From Alphaproteobacteria bacterium (lineage in GTDB: Bacteria; Pseudomonadota; Alphaproteobacteria; ATCC43930; CGMCC-115725), in assembly GCA_030041335.1 (NCBI GenBank), contig JASHOB010000042.1:1-64000 (forward strand): DNA of 64,000 bases, given 5' to 3'. Under the pieces are notes generated by a model that was not told the DNA's origin, did not search any database, and saw only the letters and a program-made list of their open reading frames with translations. Positions 17,184 to 25,082 of the stretch are shown here, one piece after another; position 1 is the first letter of the stretch, and the number at the start of each line of letters is the position of its first letter. The position numbers and the translations under genes were made by a program.

Positions 17184-17660
17184 ATGATTTTTCATGCATC
17201 GATTCCGGCCGACGATCCCGAGCACGTCGCACGTGTGCTGGGCGAACTCCTTGGTGGTGGATACAGCCCCTTCCACGTCGGCCGACGCAGCTTCATGGCG
17301 CGTGGCGGTGCGGATGACGAGCACCGCACCGCGATCGAGGTCTATCCCCGCGATGAAGTGATGATGCCAGGTACAGGCGACGAAGACATGGTCCGCCAGG
17401 ACCATCTCGACAATCCACCGCGTTATGGCTGTTTCCACCTTGCGGTTGGGACTAAGCTGTCGAAGGGTGAGATCGTCGCGATCGGCAAACGCGAAAGCTG
17501 GCGTGCTATCCATTGCAGTCGCGGCGGATTTGAGGTCGTCGAGTTTTGGCTCGAGAACAGCCTGATGATTGAATTCCTCACCCCCGAAATGCAGGCCCAA
17601 TATAAGGCCCTGGTGACGGGTGCCCGGAACCGTCCGATAGCCGCAGCTCCGGCCGCGTGA
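17184..17660 (+). CDS. VOC-like conserved hypothetical protein
   Basis: A 158-residue protein with GGGAGGCG upstream of the ATG at 17184. It opens with MIFHASIPADDPEHVARVL, continues through AIEVYPRDEVMMPG, and later shows FHLAVGTKLSKGEI and VEFWLENSLMIEFLTPEM. The strand order and the His and Glu positions resemble a single glyoxalase/dioxygenase-fold module. I know this as a recurring uncharacterised family; no reaction is assigned. It is co-oriented with the MFS gene, separated by about 205 bp. Confidence 0.7.
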   Translation: MIFHASIPADDPEHVARVLGELLGGGYSPFHVGRRSFMARGGADDEHRTAIEVYPRDEVMMPGTGDEDMVRQDHLDNPPRYGCFHLAVGTKLSKGEIVAIGKRESWRAIHCSRGGFEVVEFWLENSLMIEFLTPEMQAQYKALVTGARNRPIAAAPAA

Positions 17661-17786
17661 ACGCCGGCTGGGCCACTACTCGGTGCGGGCCGCGAGCCGG
17701 ATCTCGAACTGTTGGACCGTCGGCCTTTGTTCGGGAACCTCGTGAGGGATTTCCGTTGGCAGGCGGTATGGAACCCACGCAAGCCG

Positions 17787-19253
17787 TCAGGTCATAGCCG
17801 CGGATTTGCCCGCACGACGGCCAAATACCGCGGCGCTGGAGAGACCCGCACCGCCAGCATAATTGAAATAGAACAAGCCCCCCATCATTTCGCCCGCGGC
17901 ATAAAGGCCCGGAATGTGCCGGCGCGCGGCATCAAGCACCCGTCCCGCAGCATCGGTGCGAACGCCGCCGAAGGTGAAGGTCACGCCACAAGTGACGCCG
18001 TAGGCCTCGAACGGCGGTGTGTCGATCGTCTGGGCCCAATTGGTCTTGTCGATCGCGAGCCCAACGGTACGGCGCCCATCTTTCCGTCCCGGATCGAAGG
18101 GAATGTCGTTGCGAACCGCACGGTTGAACTCGGCTACCGTTGCCAGAAAGCCTTCGCGGTTGACACCCTCCATCTTCGCGGCCAGCGTTTCCAACGAAGG
18201 TGCTACGATTCGGCAGGAGCGGCGAGTGCGATATTCGGCGTGGATCAAAGCGGCAACCTTGGCGTCGTAGACTTGCCAAGCGAACTGGCGCGGCTGCGCC
18301 AGGATTTCCCGTCCCATTTTTGCATAGATGTGACTGCGGACATCTTCACCCTCGTCGACGAAGCGCTCGCCACGCGCGTTGACCATGATGCCGTAGAGGA
18401 AATCGTCGCGCTTCCAAACCGTGCCGAATTCGAGTTCGTTCACGTCAGGCGCGTTCAAGTCCCAACTCGCCGAATGGCAACCGGACCAGTTGCCGTACGA
18501 TTGCGCACCGACCGAGAGCGCCATTCGCAGCCCGTCACCATTATCGAACCGGCTGCCCCTTACCTTAGCAAGATCCCAGCCTGGCCCGAGGTAACGAACG
18601 CGCCATTCGGGATTGGCCTGAAAGCCGCCGGCTGCGAGCACGACCCGGTCGGCGCCAAACTCAATGTGCCTCCGGCCTTGCCGGGCCAACACCCCGCGAA
18701 TTCCTGCCTCGGTATCGACCAGCGCCTCGGCACGGGTATCGTAATGAACGGTGACGCCCCGCCTCTCGGCTTGGGCGAAAAGCGCATCGGAAATACCGGC
18801 ACCGGCACCCCACGCCTCTAACCCACCACCACCGCCGAAATCGACCCGGCCGTCTGGCAATTTCAACGCCCATTCCCACATCGGCAAGAAGCGCACACCC
18901 TGTTCCTTCAACCACAGCAAGGTCTGATAGCTGTCGTCGACTAAAGCGTCGACGAGATCGGGATCGCAACGATGTTGGGTCAGTCGGGCTATGTCCTCGA
19001 AATATTGTGCGCGGCTGTAGCTGCTGAAAAGGCCGCGAGCGCGCTCCGCCGCTGTGAGATCGGGTACCAGGCGATAGACATCCTCGGCGCCGGTGCTGAC
19101 AAATCGCATGGCGGAGTTCGAAAAGCGCGTATTGCCCCCACGTTCCTCCGGCGGTGCGCATTCGAGGACGGTAACGTCAGCGCCTTCCTGGCGTGCCGTC
19201 AGGGCCGCTGACAATCCGGCCATGCCGGCCCCGACCACCAACACCTTGATCAT
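17787..19253 (-). CDS. FAD-dependent dehydrogenase, tricarballylate dehydrogenase (TcuA)-like
   Basis: A 488-residue flavoprotein of the fumarate reductase/succinate dehydrogenase family. It has VVGAGMAGLSAAL at residues 5-17, a GGNTRFSNSAMRF segment that binds FAD, a capping domain, DRVVLAAGGFQANPEW in the middle, and a C-terminal YAAGEMMGGLFYFNYAGG motif. Relatives oxidise tricarballylate to aconitate or introduce double bonds next to carboxylates or ketones. It stands alone on its strand; a divergent frame (truncated solute-binding protein) starts 193 bp away across a perfect inverted repeat. Confidence 0.83.
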   Translation of the reverse strand: MIKVLVVGAGMAGLSAALTARQEGADVTVLECAPPEERGGNTRFSNSAMRFVSTGAEDVYRLVPDLTAAERARGLFSSYSRAQYFEDIARLTQHRCDPDLVDALVDDSYQTLLWLKEQGVRFLPMWEWALKLPDGRVDFGGGGGLEAWGAGAGISDALFAQAERRGVTVHYDTRAEALVDTEAGIRGVLARQGRRHIEFGADRVVLAAGGFQANPEWRVRYLGPGWDLAKVRGSRFDNGDGLRMALSVGAQSYGNWSGCHSASWDLNAPDVNELEFGTVWKRDDFLYGIMVNARGERFVDEGEDVRSHIYAKMGREILAQPRQFAWQVYDAKVAALIHAEYRTRRSCRIVAPSLETLAAKMEGVNREGFLATVAEFNRAVRNDIPFDPGRKDGRRTVGLAIDKTNWAQTIDTPPFEAYGVTCGVTFTFGGVRTDAAGRVLDAARRHIPGLYAAGEMMGGLFYFNYAGGAGLSSAAVFGRRAGKSAAMT

Positions 19254-19370
19254 TGGCGCGCTCCCATGCCCGGCGGAAACCTCAGACTACAAGAAGATGG
19301 CGGCAAGCCCAGCAGGCAAATGCAGCAGTGCGGTCATGTTTACAGCGCGGACTCCCGCGGTTAGCTTTTT

Positions 19371-19405
19371 TGCGAAGCGGCAAAAAGTAACGGTAACGCT
19401 TCGCA
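19371..19405. promoter_or_regulatory. 9-bp inverted repeat TGCGAAGCG...CGCTTCGCA
   Basis: Perfect 9-bp arms separated by 17 bases, in the divergent region between the TcuA-like gene and the truncated binding-protein gene. A second, shorter repeat (CTTTTTTGC...GCAAAAAG) interleaves with it. It may be an operator of a GntR- or TetR-type regulator not encoded nearby. Confidence 0.4.
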
Positions 19406-19445
19406 CGGATGGTGACGGGGTCCGCATCCAAGGAACGGAAATACG

Positions 19446-19625
19446 ATGACCGAAATATCGCGACGTGAGGGGCTCGCAGCCTTGATGACAGCCGTCGCTT
19501 CCCTGGCCTCGCCGCGTGCGGTCCGGGCCGCCGAGCCCGAGATCGTCATCGGCAACCCGAATGCGTTGACTGGGTTTCTCGGCGAGGGTTTGCGGCGTTC
19601 GAAACCAAGATTTTCTGACTGTTAG
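19446..19625 (+). pseudogene. truncated solute-binding protein (signal peptide and first strand only)
   Basis: The frame starts with MTEISRREGLAALM, a twin-arginine-like signal, followed by SLASPRAVRAAEPEIVIGNP and NALTGFLGEG, the typical start of Liv-type periplasmic binding proteins. Homology stops right after GEG and the frame ends at TAG 19623-19625. About 330 residues are missing, so the gene was cut by deletion or by insertion of the DNA that follows. Confidence 0.6.
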
Positions 19626-19960
19626 CGGCCACACGCGCATCGCATGGGGATTTCACCAACCGCACCAACTCCCCGCGTCCAACCGGGGCGTCCATGCGGT
19701 CGATCATCGATATTCTGCGCCAGCTCTCTCCATTAGCGCCTTCGCCGGACTGTTTATGCACCGAAATCGCGCGGACGCCTGCCGGTATGGTGCAAGCGGC
19801 AATAGTACATCAGCGCTTGGAGCGCAGCGTCCGGGGCGGCCGAGGTAGTCTTCGTCCCATTGCCGGAAAAGTGACCACAGCCGAAAATAGCCAGACGGAA
19901 ACCTCGCGTAGTGCCACTCTCCCGCATCTAGTGACGACTCATTCGTCTCGGAAGGCAGCG
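19626..19960. other. 335-bp gap after the truncated gene
   Basis: No recognisable gene. A minus-strand frame (about 19546-19761) reads GRGELVRLVKSPCDARVAAN, but I cannot match it to a family. The junction with the truncated binding protein suggests that this segment holds the edge of a deletion or of a decayed mobile element. Confidence 0.3.
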
Positions 19961-20365
19961 ATGGCATCCATCTATCGGGAAATCGAGATTGAGGCCGAAC
20001 CCGCGCGCGTGTGGGATGCGATCTGCGACGTCGGCGCGGTTCATAGGCGTCTGGCGCCCGGCTTCGTCGTTGACGTGCGTATGGAAGGCGATGTCCGCAT
20101 TGTGACATTCGCCGACGGCCGCGTCGTGCCGGAGCGCATCGTCGGCATCGACAGCACCATGCGGCGCATGGCTTACGCGGCGGTCGGCGTGCCAGAGCGG
20201 AAGCATCACAACGCGTCGTTCCAAGTGTTCGCAAGCGGCCGGAGCGCGAGCCGTCTGGTCTGGATCACCGACGTGCTGCCGGACACGCTCGCCCAAACCT
20301 TCGCCGACAATATGGAAAAAGGGCTGGCGGTGGTGAAACGCGAGCTTGAGCAGGAAGGGGCGTGA
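19961..20365 (+). CDS. SRPBCC-family protein (polyketide cyclase/START-like fold)
   Basis: A 134-residue protein beginning YREIEIEAEPARVWDAICDV, the standard opening of SRPBCC domains, with the ligand-cavity strands VRIVTFADGRVVPERIVG and SRLVWITDVLPD, and a long C-terminal helix (MEKGLAVVKRELE). The start at 19961 is the first ATG consistent with the fold. Such proteins bind small hydrophobic ligands or act as cyclases or dehydratases. It converges on the CoA-transferase gene. Confidence 0.75.
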   Translation: MASIYREIEIEAEPARVWDAICDVGAVHRRLAPGFVVDVRMEGDVRIVTFADGRVVPERIVGIDSTMRRMAYAAVGVPERKHHNASFQVFASGRSASRLVWITDVLPDTLAQTFADNMEKGLAVVKRELEQEGA

Positions 20366-20470
20366 TGCGCCAGGCTCTCATCTCCGCGGTCAAGATTTTG
20401 GCCGGAGGGCGATGGTTCCGGCGGCGGGATCGCCGTTGATCTCGCGCGGCCTCGAGATTGGGCGTTTGCC

Positions 20471-21667
20471 CTAGATCGTTCCTGCCGCGCGAAACGCCGC
20501 GACGTCGTCACTGCTGAAGCCGACTTCGCGGAGCACCGAATCGGTGTGCTCGCCGATCGTCGCAACAGCTCCATTGCGCTTCGGTCCATCATGCTGGAAG
20601 CGAAACCCCGCTCCGACGATCGGTACCGTTTGCCTCAGCCCCGGCACCGACGACGTCACGAACAAGTCGCGTTCCCGGATATGGGGGTGGTCTACCGTCT
20701 CCGCCAATGTTCTGACCTTGCCCGCGGGGACTTTGGCTTCGGCAAGTTTGGGTTCCAACTCCTCCGCAGACCGGGTCGCGAATAGATCGGCAAGGAGATC
20801 GCGTAGCGCTTCGTTGTGTTTCATGCGCGCAGCGTGATCCGCAAACCGCGGATCGACGAGAAGGTCGGGGCGGCCGATGATCCGGAACAAAGCCTCAATC
20901 TGCGGCTGGTGGTTGGCGCCGATACCAAGATAGCCATCGCGCGTCTTGTACACGCTTGACGTCGCGACCAGTCGAAAACCGAGATTGCCGGTGCGCCGCG
21001 GCGGTTCGCCTGATAGTCGATAGGTCACGATGCCCGCGTTCATCATGATCATCAGCGCGTCCAGCATACCGACATCGATGTATTGACCGTCGCCGCCCGA
21101 GCGCTCGCGCTGCAACAGGGCGGAAACGATCGCAAAGGCCGCAACATAGCCGGAAAACACATCTGCGAGCGGCAGTCCCACTTTCAGTGGCGGTTCGCCG
21201 TCACTGCCGTTCATCATCATGACGCCGGAGATCGACTGAATGATGTGATCGTAAGCGGGCCAATCCCGCATCACGCCGGTCTGTCCGAATCCCGAAATCG
21301 AGCAATAGATGATTCTCGGATTCCACTGTTTGGCACTGTCGTAATCGAGCCCGAGCCGCTTCGCGACGCCGGGACGGAAATTCTCGACCATGACATCGGC
21401 GCGCGGCATAAGGCGCGCGAGGATCTCGCGTGCCGCCGGCTTGGTCAGATCGAGGGTGATCGAACGCTTGCCGGTATTATAAGCGATGAACGGCGCGCTA
21501 AGCGTCTTCAGCCCCGCATGTTCGGTGTAGTGACGGAGGTCGTCGCCGAGCACCGGGCGCTCGACCTTGATGATGTCGGCGCCCATCAAGCCAAGATGAT
21601 AAGTGCAATGGGGTCCTGCGACCGCGTGGCTCAGATCGAGGACCGTGATGTTGTCGAGAGGCCTCAT
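20471..21667 (-). CDS. CaiB/BaiF-family (class III) CoA-transferase
   Basis: A 398-residue class III CoA-transferase: MRPLDNITVLDLSHAVAGPH at the N-terminus, ADIIKVERP, YNTGKRSITLDL, then PLADVFSGYVAAFA containing the active-site Asp expected to carry the acyl group, and the C-terminal KVPAGKVRTLAETVDHPH. AAGGGA precedes the ATG at 21667. It is the third gene after the IclR gene, 14 bp downstream of a dehydratase-like subunit. The enzyme would activate a carboxylic acid by CoA transfer from a donor thioester, matching a pathway through a hydroxyacyl-CoA. Confidence 0.88.
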   Translation of the reverse strand: MRPLDNITVLDLSHAVAGPHCTYHLGLMGADIIKVERPVLGDDLRHYTEHAGLKTLSAPFIAYNTGKRSITLDLTKPAAREILARLMPRADVMVENFRPGVAKRLGLDYDSAKQWNPRIIYCSISGFGQTGVMRDWPAYDHIIQSISGVMMMNGSDGEPPLKVGLPLADVFSGYVAAFAIVSALLQRERSGGDGQYIDVGMLDALMIMMNAGIVTYRLSGEPPRRTGNLGFRLVATSSVYKTRDGYLGIGANHQPQIEALFRIIGRPDLLVDPRFADHAARMKHNEALRDLLADLFATRSAEELEPKLAEAKVPAGKVRTLAETVDHPHIRERDLFVTSSVPGLRQTVPIVGAGFRFQHDGPKRNGAVATIGEHTDSVLREVGFSSDDVAAFRAAGTI

Positions 21668-21680
21668 GCGAAGTCCCTTG

Positions 21681-22988
21681 CTATCGACGCCAGATGCGCT
21701 GCTCGATGAAATCTGCAACCCTCTCCGTCATTTCCGCGTCATCCCACAGGCGGGCGTCAACCATGCTCGCGGTCAACTCCAGTACCGGAATGCCGGCCCT
21801 TTCGAGGGCCCGCGACGCCAACCGGACGCCGAAGGCGGACATGCGATCGCCAACGGGGTTCAGCATCACCGCGCCGTGCGCCCCGAAATCCCGCGCCTGC
21901 TCGATGATCCAATCTGCCATCCAGGGAGGCAAATGGAGCTGCTCGTTCATATTGATATGACGCGCCGCGAGCGCGCGCATCGGATCGTGATCAAAATACT
22001 TGCGATAGCCGTCGGAGAAGAAGTTCGTGTACATGGTCCATACGAACACGGCACCATGCGACCTTTCGAAAGCGCGATAGAATTTCGTGTTGAACCAAAG
22101 TCCGTTGTTGAGCCACAACAGCCGAACCCGCTCGTCGGGACAGGCGGCAACACCGCGATCGACGAGTCCCTTGAGCTCGTCGTTGTAGAATTGCAGGTGG
22201 TCGATCGCCCACTGACTGCCGCGGCTCCACGTCGCGGCCATCACATTGTTGAGTTGCTCGGTCAGCGGCACCGGCGCCGGCACCGTACGCGCGATCAGGT
22301 CGCGCGCCTGCGCGGCGAGCTCGCCGGCGCGGTTGACCCGGTGCATCTGCCGCGTGAATTCGACCATGTCGAACGTGCGTCGGCTCAGCGTTTCCGCCGT
22401 TCGCACCAGCGCCTCGAGTTGTTTCACCTGAAAATCAAGCCTGTCCGCCCCGTAAAGCGCCTCCCAGTCATGCTGGGCGCGCTTGAACCAATCGCGCTGC
22501 AACATGACGGGCGAAGTGCAATCGAGCACGAAACTTCCAGTGCCGAAGGCGCGCGCCCATTGTTCCGCGATCCGCTGGACGTAGTCGCCGCGAAGGCGGT
22601 CCAGGATCAGCATCGGCTTTGGTAAACCGCCATAGGGCGCGCGTTCAGGATTGTTGTCGAGCGTGGTCATGAACGGGAGGCTGCCGTATCGCGGCAGTCC
22701 GTCGTGATAACCCAACCGATCCATCAGATCGAAATAGTACGGCGACAGCTGTTTTGCCGCGATAACTGCCGAATACCACGCGATCGACAACACCGGGATG
22801 TCCATGGTGTGAAAGATCTCGTGAGGCGATACCGCGTCCGCAATCACATAAGGCGCGCTTTGTTCCATGACGGCGCGCCTGAAATCCTGGAACCACTCGC
22901 GCTGATGCTCGTTGGCACGCTGCGTGCTGGCCAGGCGTTCGGACGGATCGCGCGGGGGGCGGCGACGGGCTTCTGCATCGGTGCTCAT
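21681..22988 (-). CDS. 2-hydroxyacyl-CoA dehydratase-family subunit lacking cluster cysteines (subunit 1)
   Basis: A 435-residue protein with the fold pattern of HgdB/BcrB-type subunits: PYVIADAVSPHEIFHTMDIPV near residue 46, a PKPMLILDR segment at about 124-131, RLLWLNNGLWFN in the second domain, and GAVMLNPVGDRMSAFG near the end. In characterised members three cysteines hold a [4Fe-4S] cluster. Here the positions expected to carry them read LGYHDGLPRY and LILDRLRGD, and the only cysteines are C157 and C283. It overlaps the preceding gene by 4 bp and is surely co-translated with it. No HgdC-type activator ATPase is nearby. Function unknown. Confidence 0.72.
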   Translation of the reverse strand: MSTDAEARRRPPRDPSERLASTQRANEHQREWFQDFRRAVMEQSAPYVIADAVSPHEIFHTMDIPVLSIAWYSAVIAAKQLSPYYFDLMDRLGYHDGLPRYGSLPFMTTLDNNPERAPYGGLPKPMLILDRLRGDYVQRIAEQWARAFGTGSFVLDCTSPVMLQRDWFKRAQHDWEALYGADRLDFQVKQLEALVRTAETLSRRTFDMVEFTRQMHRVNRAGELAAQARDLIARTVPAPVPLTEQLNNVMAATWSRGSQWAIDHLQFYNDELKGLVDRGVAACPDERVRLLWLNNGLWFNTKFYRAFERSHGAVFVWTMYTNFFSDGYRKYFDHDPMRALAARHINMNEQLHLPPWMADWIIEQARDFGAHGAVMLNPVGDRMSAFGVRLASRALERAGIPVLELTASMVDARLWDDAEMTERVADFIEQRIWRR

Positions 22989-24151
22989 CGGGCAGCGACC
23001 GTCTGTGCGGTGAGCGCCTCGAGAAATTCGCGGAGCGCACGACGCTGCGCCACGTGATCGGGACGGCGATAGGATTGCCGCTTTAGGAACAGCGATGGAA
23101 TCCCTCGCGCGTCGAGGAGCCTTTTCTGGTCGGGATAATCCCAGCCGAGCGTGTCGTCATATTCATCGTGGTAGAACACGACGCCCTCGACCGCCGCGCT
23201 GCCGACCAAGGCCATGAACCGCTCGTCCTGCCTGGCTTGCGGATAGGAACGGATGCTCGGCGAGTGTAATTGATAGTATCCGGTCAGAGCGTCGATCGGA
23301 TCGCCGTCCTCATCGACTAGCGCGGCGAACGTTGGATCGCCAAAAACATGATCGCCGGCGACGATCGCGGCGCCGCTTTTCTCCACTAAACGATAGAAAT
23401 CGGCGTTGTCCTGCGGGCTCCCTTTGATCATCACTCGCGGCCCCGAACGCGGCTGAAGCGCCGCGCCGCCTTCGATAATGGATTCAAGCAGTGTCGCGTG
23501 TTCGGCACGATCCATGAACCAGCCGGACCCGATGATTGCAAGCGCGTCAACGCCACTAAGCCGCGACGGCGCGCCTTGCCACAGCGCCGCCGCAGTTTGC
23601 AGCAGGCGCCGGTCCTTGTTCACCGTGGCGATGGCTTCCCGGAGGGCACCTTCCGTGATCGGATCGCCGGCAAGATGCTCGAGACGAGACCGCAGCAGAG
23701 CCAATCGACTGCGGTCCCATTGATTCGTCAGATAAAACGGCGTCTGCAAGAAATCAAACAGATAAAGGTCTGGGACACGCCGCTCGGGTTCCCAGCGCCG
23801 CACCTCTGTGACGAAATAATAGAGCTGCAGGAATGCTTCCGAGGTTCGCGGTACGACCACGAGGTCGACAAAATCGAAATGCCCGGTAAAAAGCCGATTG
23901 AAAATCGACTTGATGCCGCCGTCGAACACCTCGTCGAGGTAGATATCCGCGATCTCGGTTTTGTCGCGCGGATCGCCCGTGAGCCGAACCGGAAACATTC
24001 CGGCAGCGAGGATCAATTCCTCAGGCACGTTGTTGGAAAGATAGCCGACGACTTTCTGGCCGGTTTCGCGGCGGCGTCGTGCTTCGCCTTCGCGATCGCT
24101 ATAATGGCGATGCAGCGTCGCCAGCGCGGTCTCACCGGGCCGTGACGGCAT
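22985..24151 (-). CDS. 2-hydroxyacyl-CoA dehydratase-family subunit with no cysteine (subunit 2)
   Basis: A 388-residue partner subunit. The family outline is clear: VVGYLSNNVPEELILAAGMF near the N-terminus, FDFVDLVVVPRTSEAFLQLY, GSGWFMDRAEHATLLES, and EGVVFYHDEYDDTLGWDYP before KRLLDARGIPSLFL. The family's three cluster cysteines are replaced (the late FCDP-like motif reads YDDT), and the whole protein contains no Cys. The start at 24151 overlaps the upstream IclR gene by 20 bp. Either the pair lost radical dehydratase activity, or it uses a different cofactor or acts as a CoA-ester-binding protein. Confidence 0.72.
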   Translation of the reverse strand: MPSRPGETALATLHRHYSDREGEARRRRETGQKVVGYLSNNVPEELILAAGMFPVRLTGDPRDKTEIADIYLDEVFDGGIKSIFNRLFTGHFDFVDLVVVPRTSEAFLQLYYFVTEVRRWEPERRVPDLYLFDFLQTPFYLTNQWDRSRLALLRSRLEHLAGDPITEGALREAIATVNKDRRLLQTAAALWQGAPSRLSGVDALAIIGSGWFMDRAEHATLLESIIEGGAALQPRSGPRVMIKGSPQDNADFYRLVEKSGAAIVAGDHVFGDPTFAALVDEDGDPIDALTGYYQLHSPSIRSYPQARQDERFMALVGSAAVEGVVFYHDEYDDTLGWDYPDQKRLLDARGIPSLFLKRQSYRRPDHVAQRRALREFLEALTAQTVAAR

Positions 24152-24992
24152 GCTTGTTCTCCGATCTGTTTGCGCTACGCTGCGCCAGCGACGCGGCAGC
24201 AGCGCACACCGTTTCGATGAGGCCTCGTCGTAAATGTCGGCCGTAGCGCTGACCTGGCAGAAATACCGACAACGACGCGACCATCTCATCACCCTCGAAT
24301 ACCTGCGCCGCGACCGCCGCGCCGCGGCTAGGCCCTTCGCTCAACGATTCGGCGTAGCCGCGAGATCGGATCCGAGCGACTTCGGAACGGAGCGCGTCCG
24401 GATCAACGATGGTCTGCTCGCCACGCGAAACCAGTGGGGTCCGGGTCAGATAATCTTCGATCTCGTTGTCCGTCATCGCCGACAACAACAACTTGCTCGC
24501 CGCGCCGACATAAAGAAGCTTGCGGCCGCCCAGCGTCACCACAAGACGGTTCTCCTGAAGACCGACCAGTTGTTCGAGATCGACGCGCCAGTCGCCGTCT
24601 CGCACGCTCAGCAAGATCGTCTCGTTCAGAGAATCGCGCAGTCGTCGCATTGTCGGGAGGCAACGTTCGACCAAACCGGTGCGCGCCTTGGCGACCTCCG
24701 CCAAGGCGAGCAGGCCGTAGCCGAGACTGTACCGCCCCGTCTCGCTATCGCGCGTCACCAAGCCTCGGTGACACAAGATCGTTAGTAGGCGCAGCGCCGT
24801 TGTCGGGTGAAGATTGGTGGTCGCCGCAACATCTGCAAGGCGCAGGGCGAATCCCACACGCTCGAATGCTTCGAGCACGTCGATGGCGCGCTCGAGCACG
24901 TTCACGCGATAGGCGGGAGTGCCGCGGCTGCGGCGTGAGGCGGTTGCCGTGCGCTTCGGCGCGATCGCGGCGTGGCTTGCGTTGATTTTCAA
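24132..24992 (-). CDS. IclR-family transcriptional regulator
   Basis: An IclR regulator of about 286 residues. The winged HTH (VNVLERAIDVLEAFERVG, LADVAATTNLHPTTALRLL) is followed by the effector domain with GYGLLALAEVAKARTGLVER and RSRGYAESLSEGPSRGAAVA near the C-terminus. No ATG fits: a TTG at 24992 is proposed, and TTG at 25052 would add 20 residues. It is the first gene of the minus-strand operon with the dehydratase-like pair and CoA-transferase, and is divergent from the monooxygenase. IclR proteins usually respond to an aromatic acid and may control both directions. Confidence 0.82.
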   Translation of the reverse strand: MKINASHAAIAPKRTATASRRSRGTPAYRVNVLERAIDVLEAFERVGFALRLADVAATTNLHPTTALRLLTILCHRGLVTRDSETGRYSLGYGLLALAEVAKARTGLVERCLPTMRRLRDSLNETILLSVRDGDWRVDLEQLVGLQENRLVVTLGGRKLLYVGAASKLLLSAMTDNEIEDYLTRTPLVSRGEQTIVDPDALRSEVARIRSRGYAESLSEGPSRGAAVAAQVFEGDEMVASLSVFLPGQRYGRHLRRGLIETVCAAAASLAQRSANRSENKHAVTAR

Positions 24993-25022
24993 GATGTGAA
25001 ATTCTGTTGCATTGTGTGAAAT
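24987..25022. promoter_or_regulatory. candidate IclR operator (TTTCA-N5-TGAAA plus TGTGAAAT repeat)
   Basis: TTTCAAGATGTGAAA (24987-25001) is an inverted repeat with 5-bp arms, and a second GTGTGAAAT follows at 25014-25022. They lie between the iclR start and the monooxygenase start, where an autoregulatory IclR site is expected. Confidence 0.35.
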
Positions 25023-25082
25023 CAGGATAAAGTCGCGGCGACCGGTCGTCAACGCGCTTCTGGGAGCGATCAGTAAAGACCC

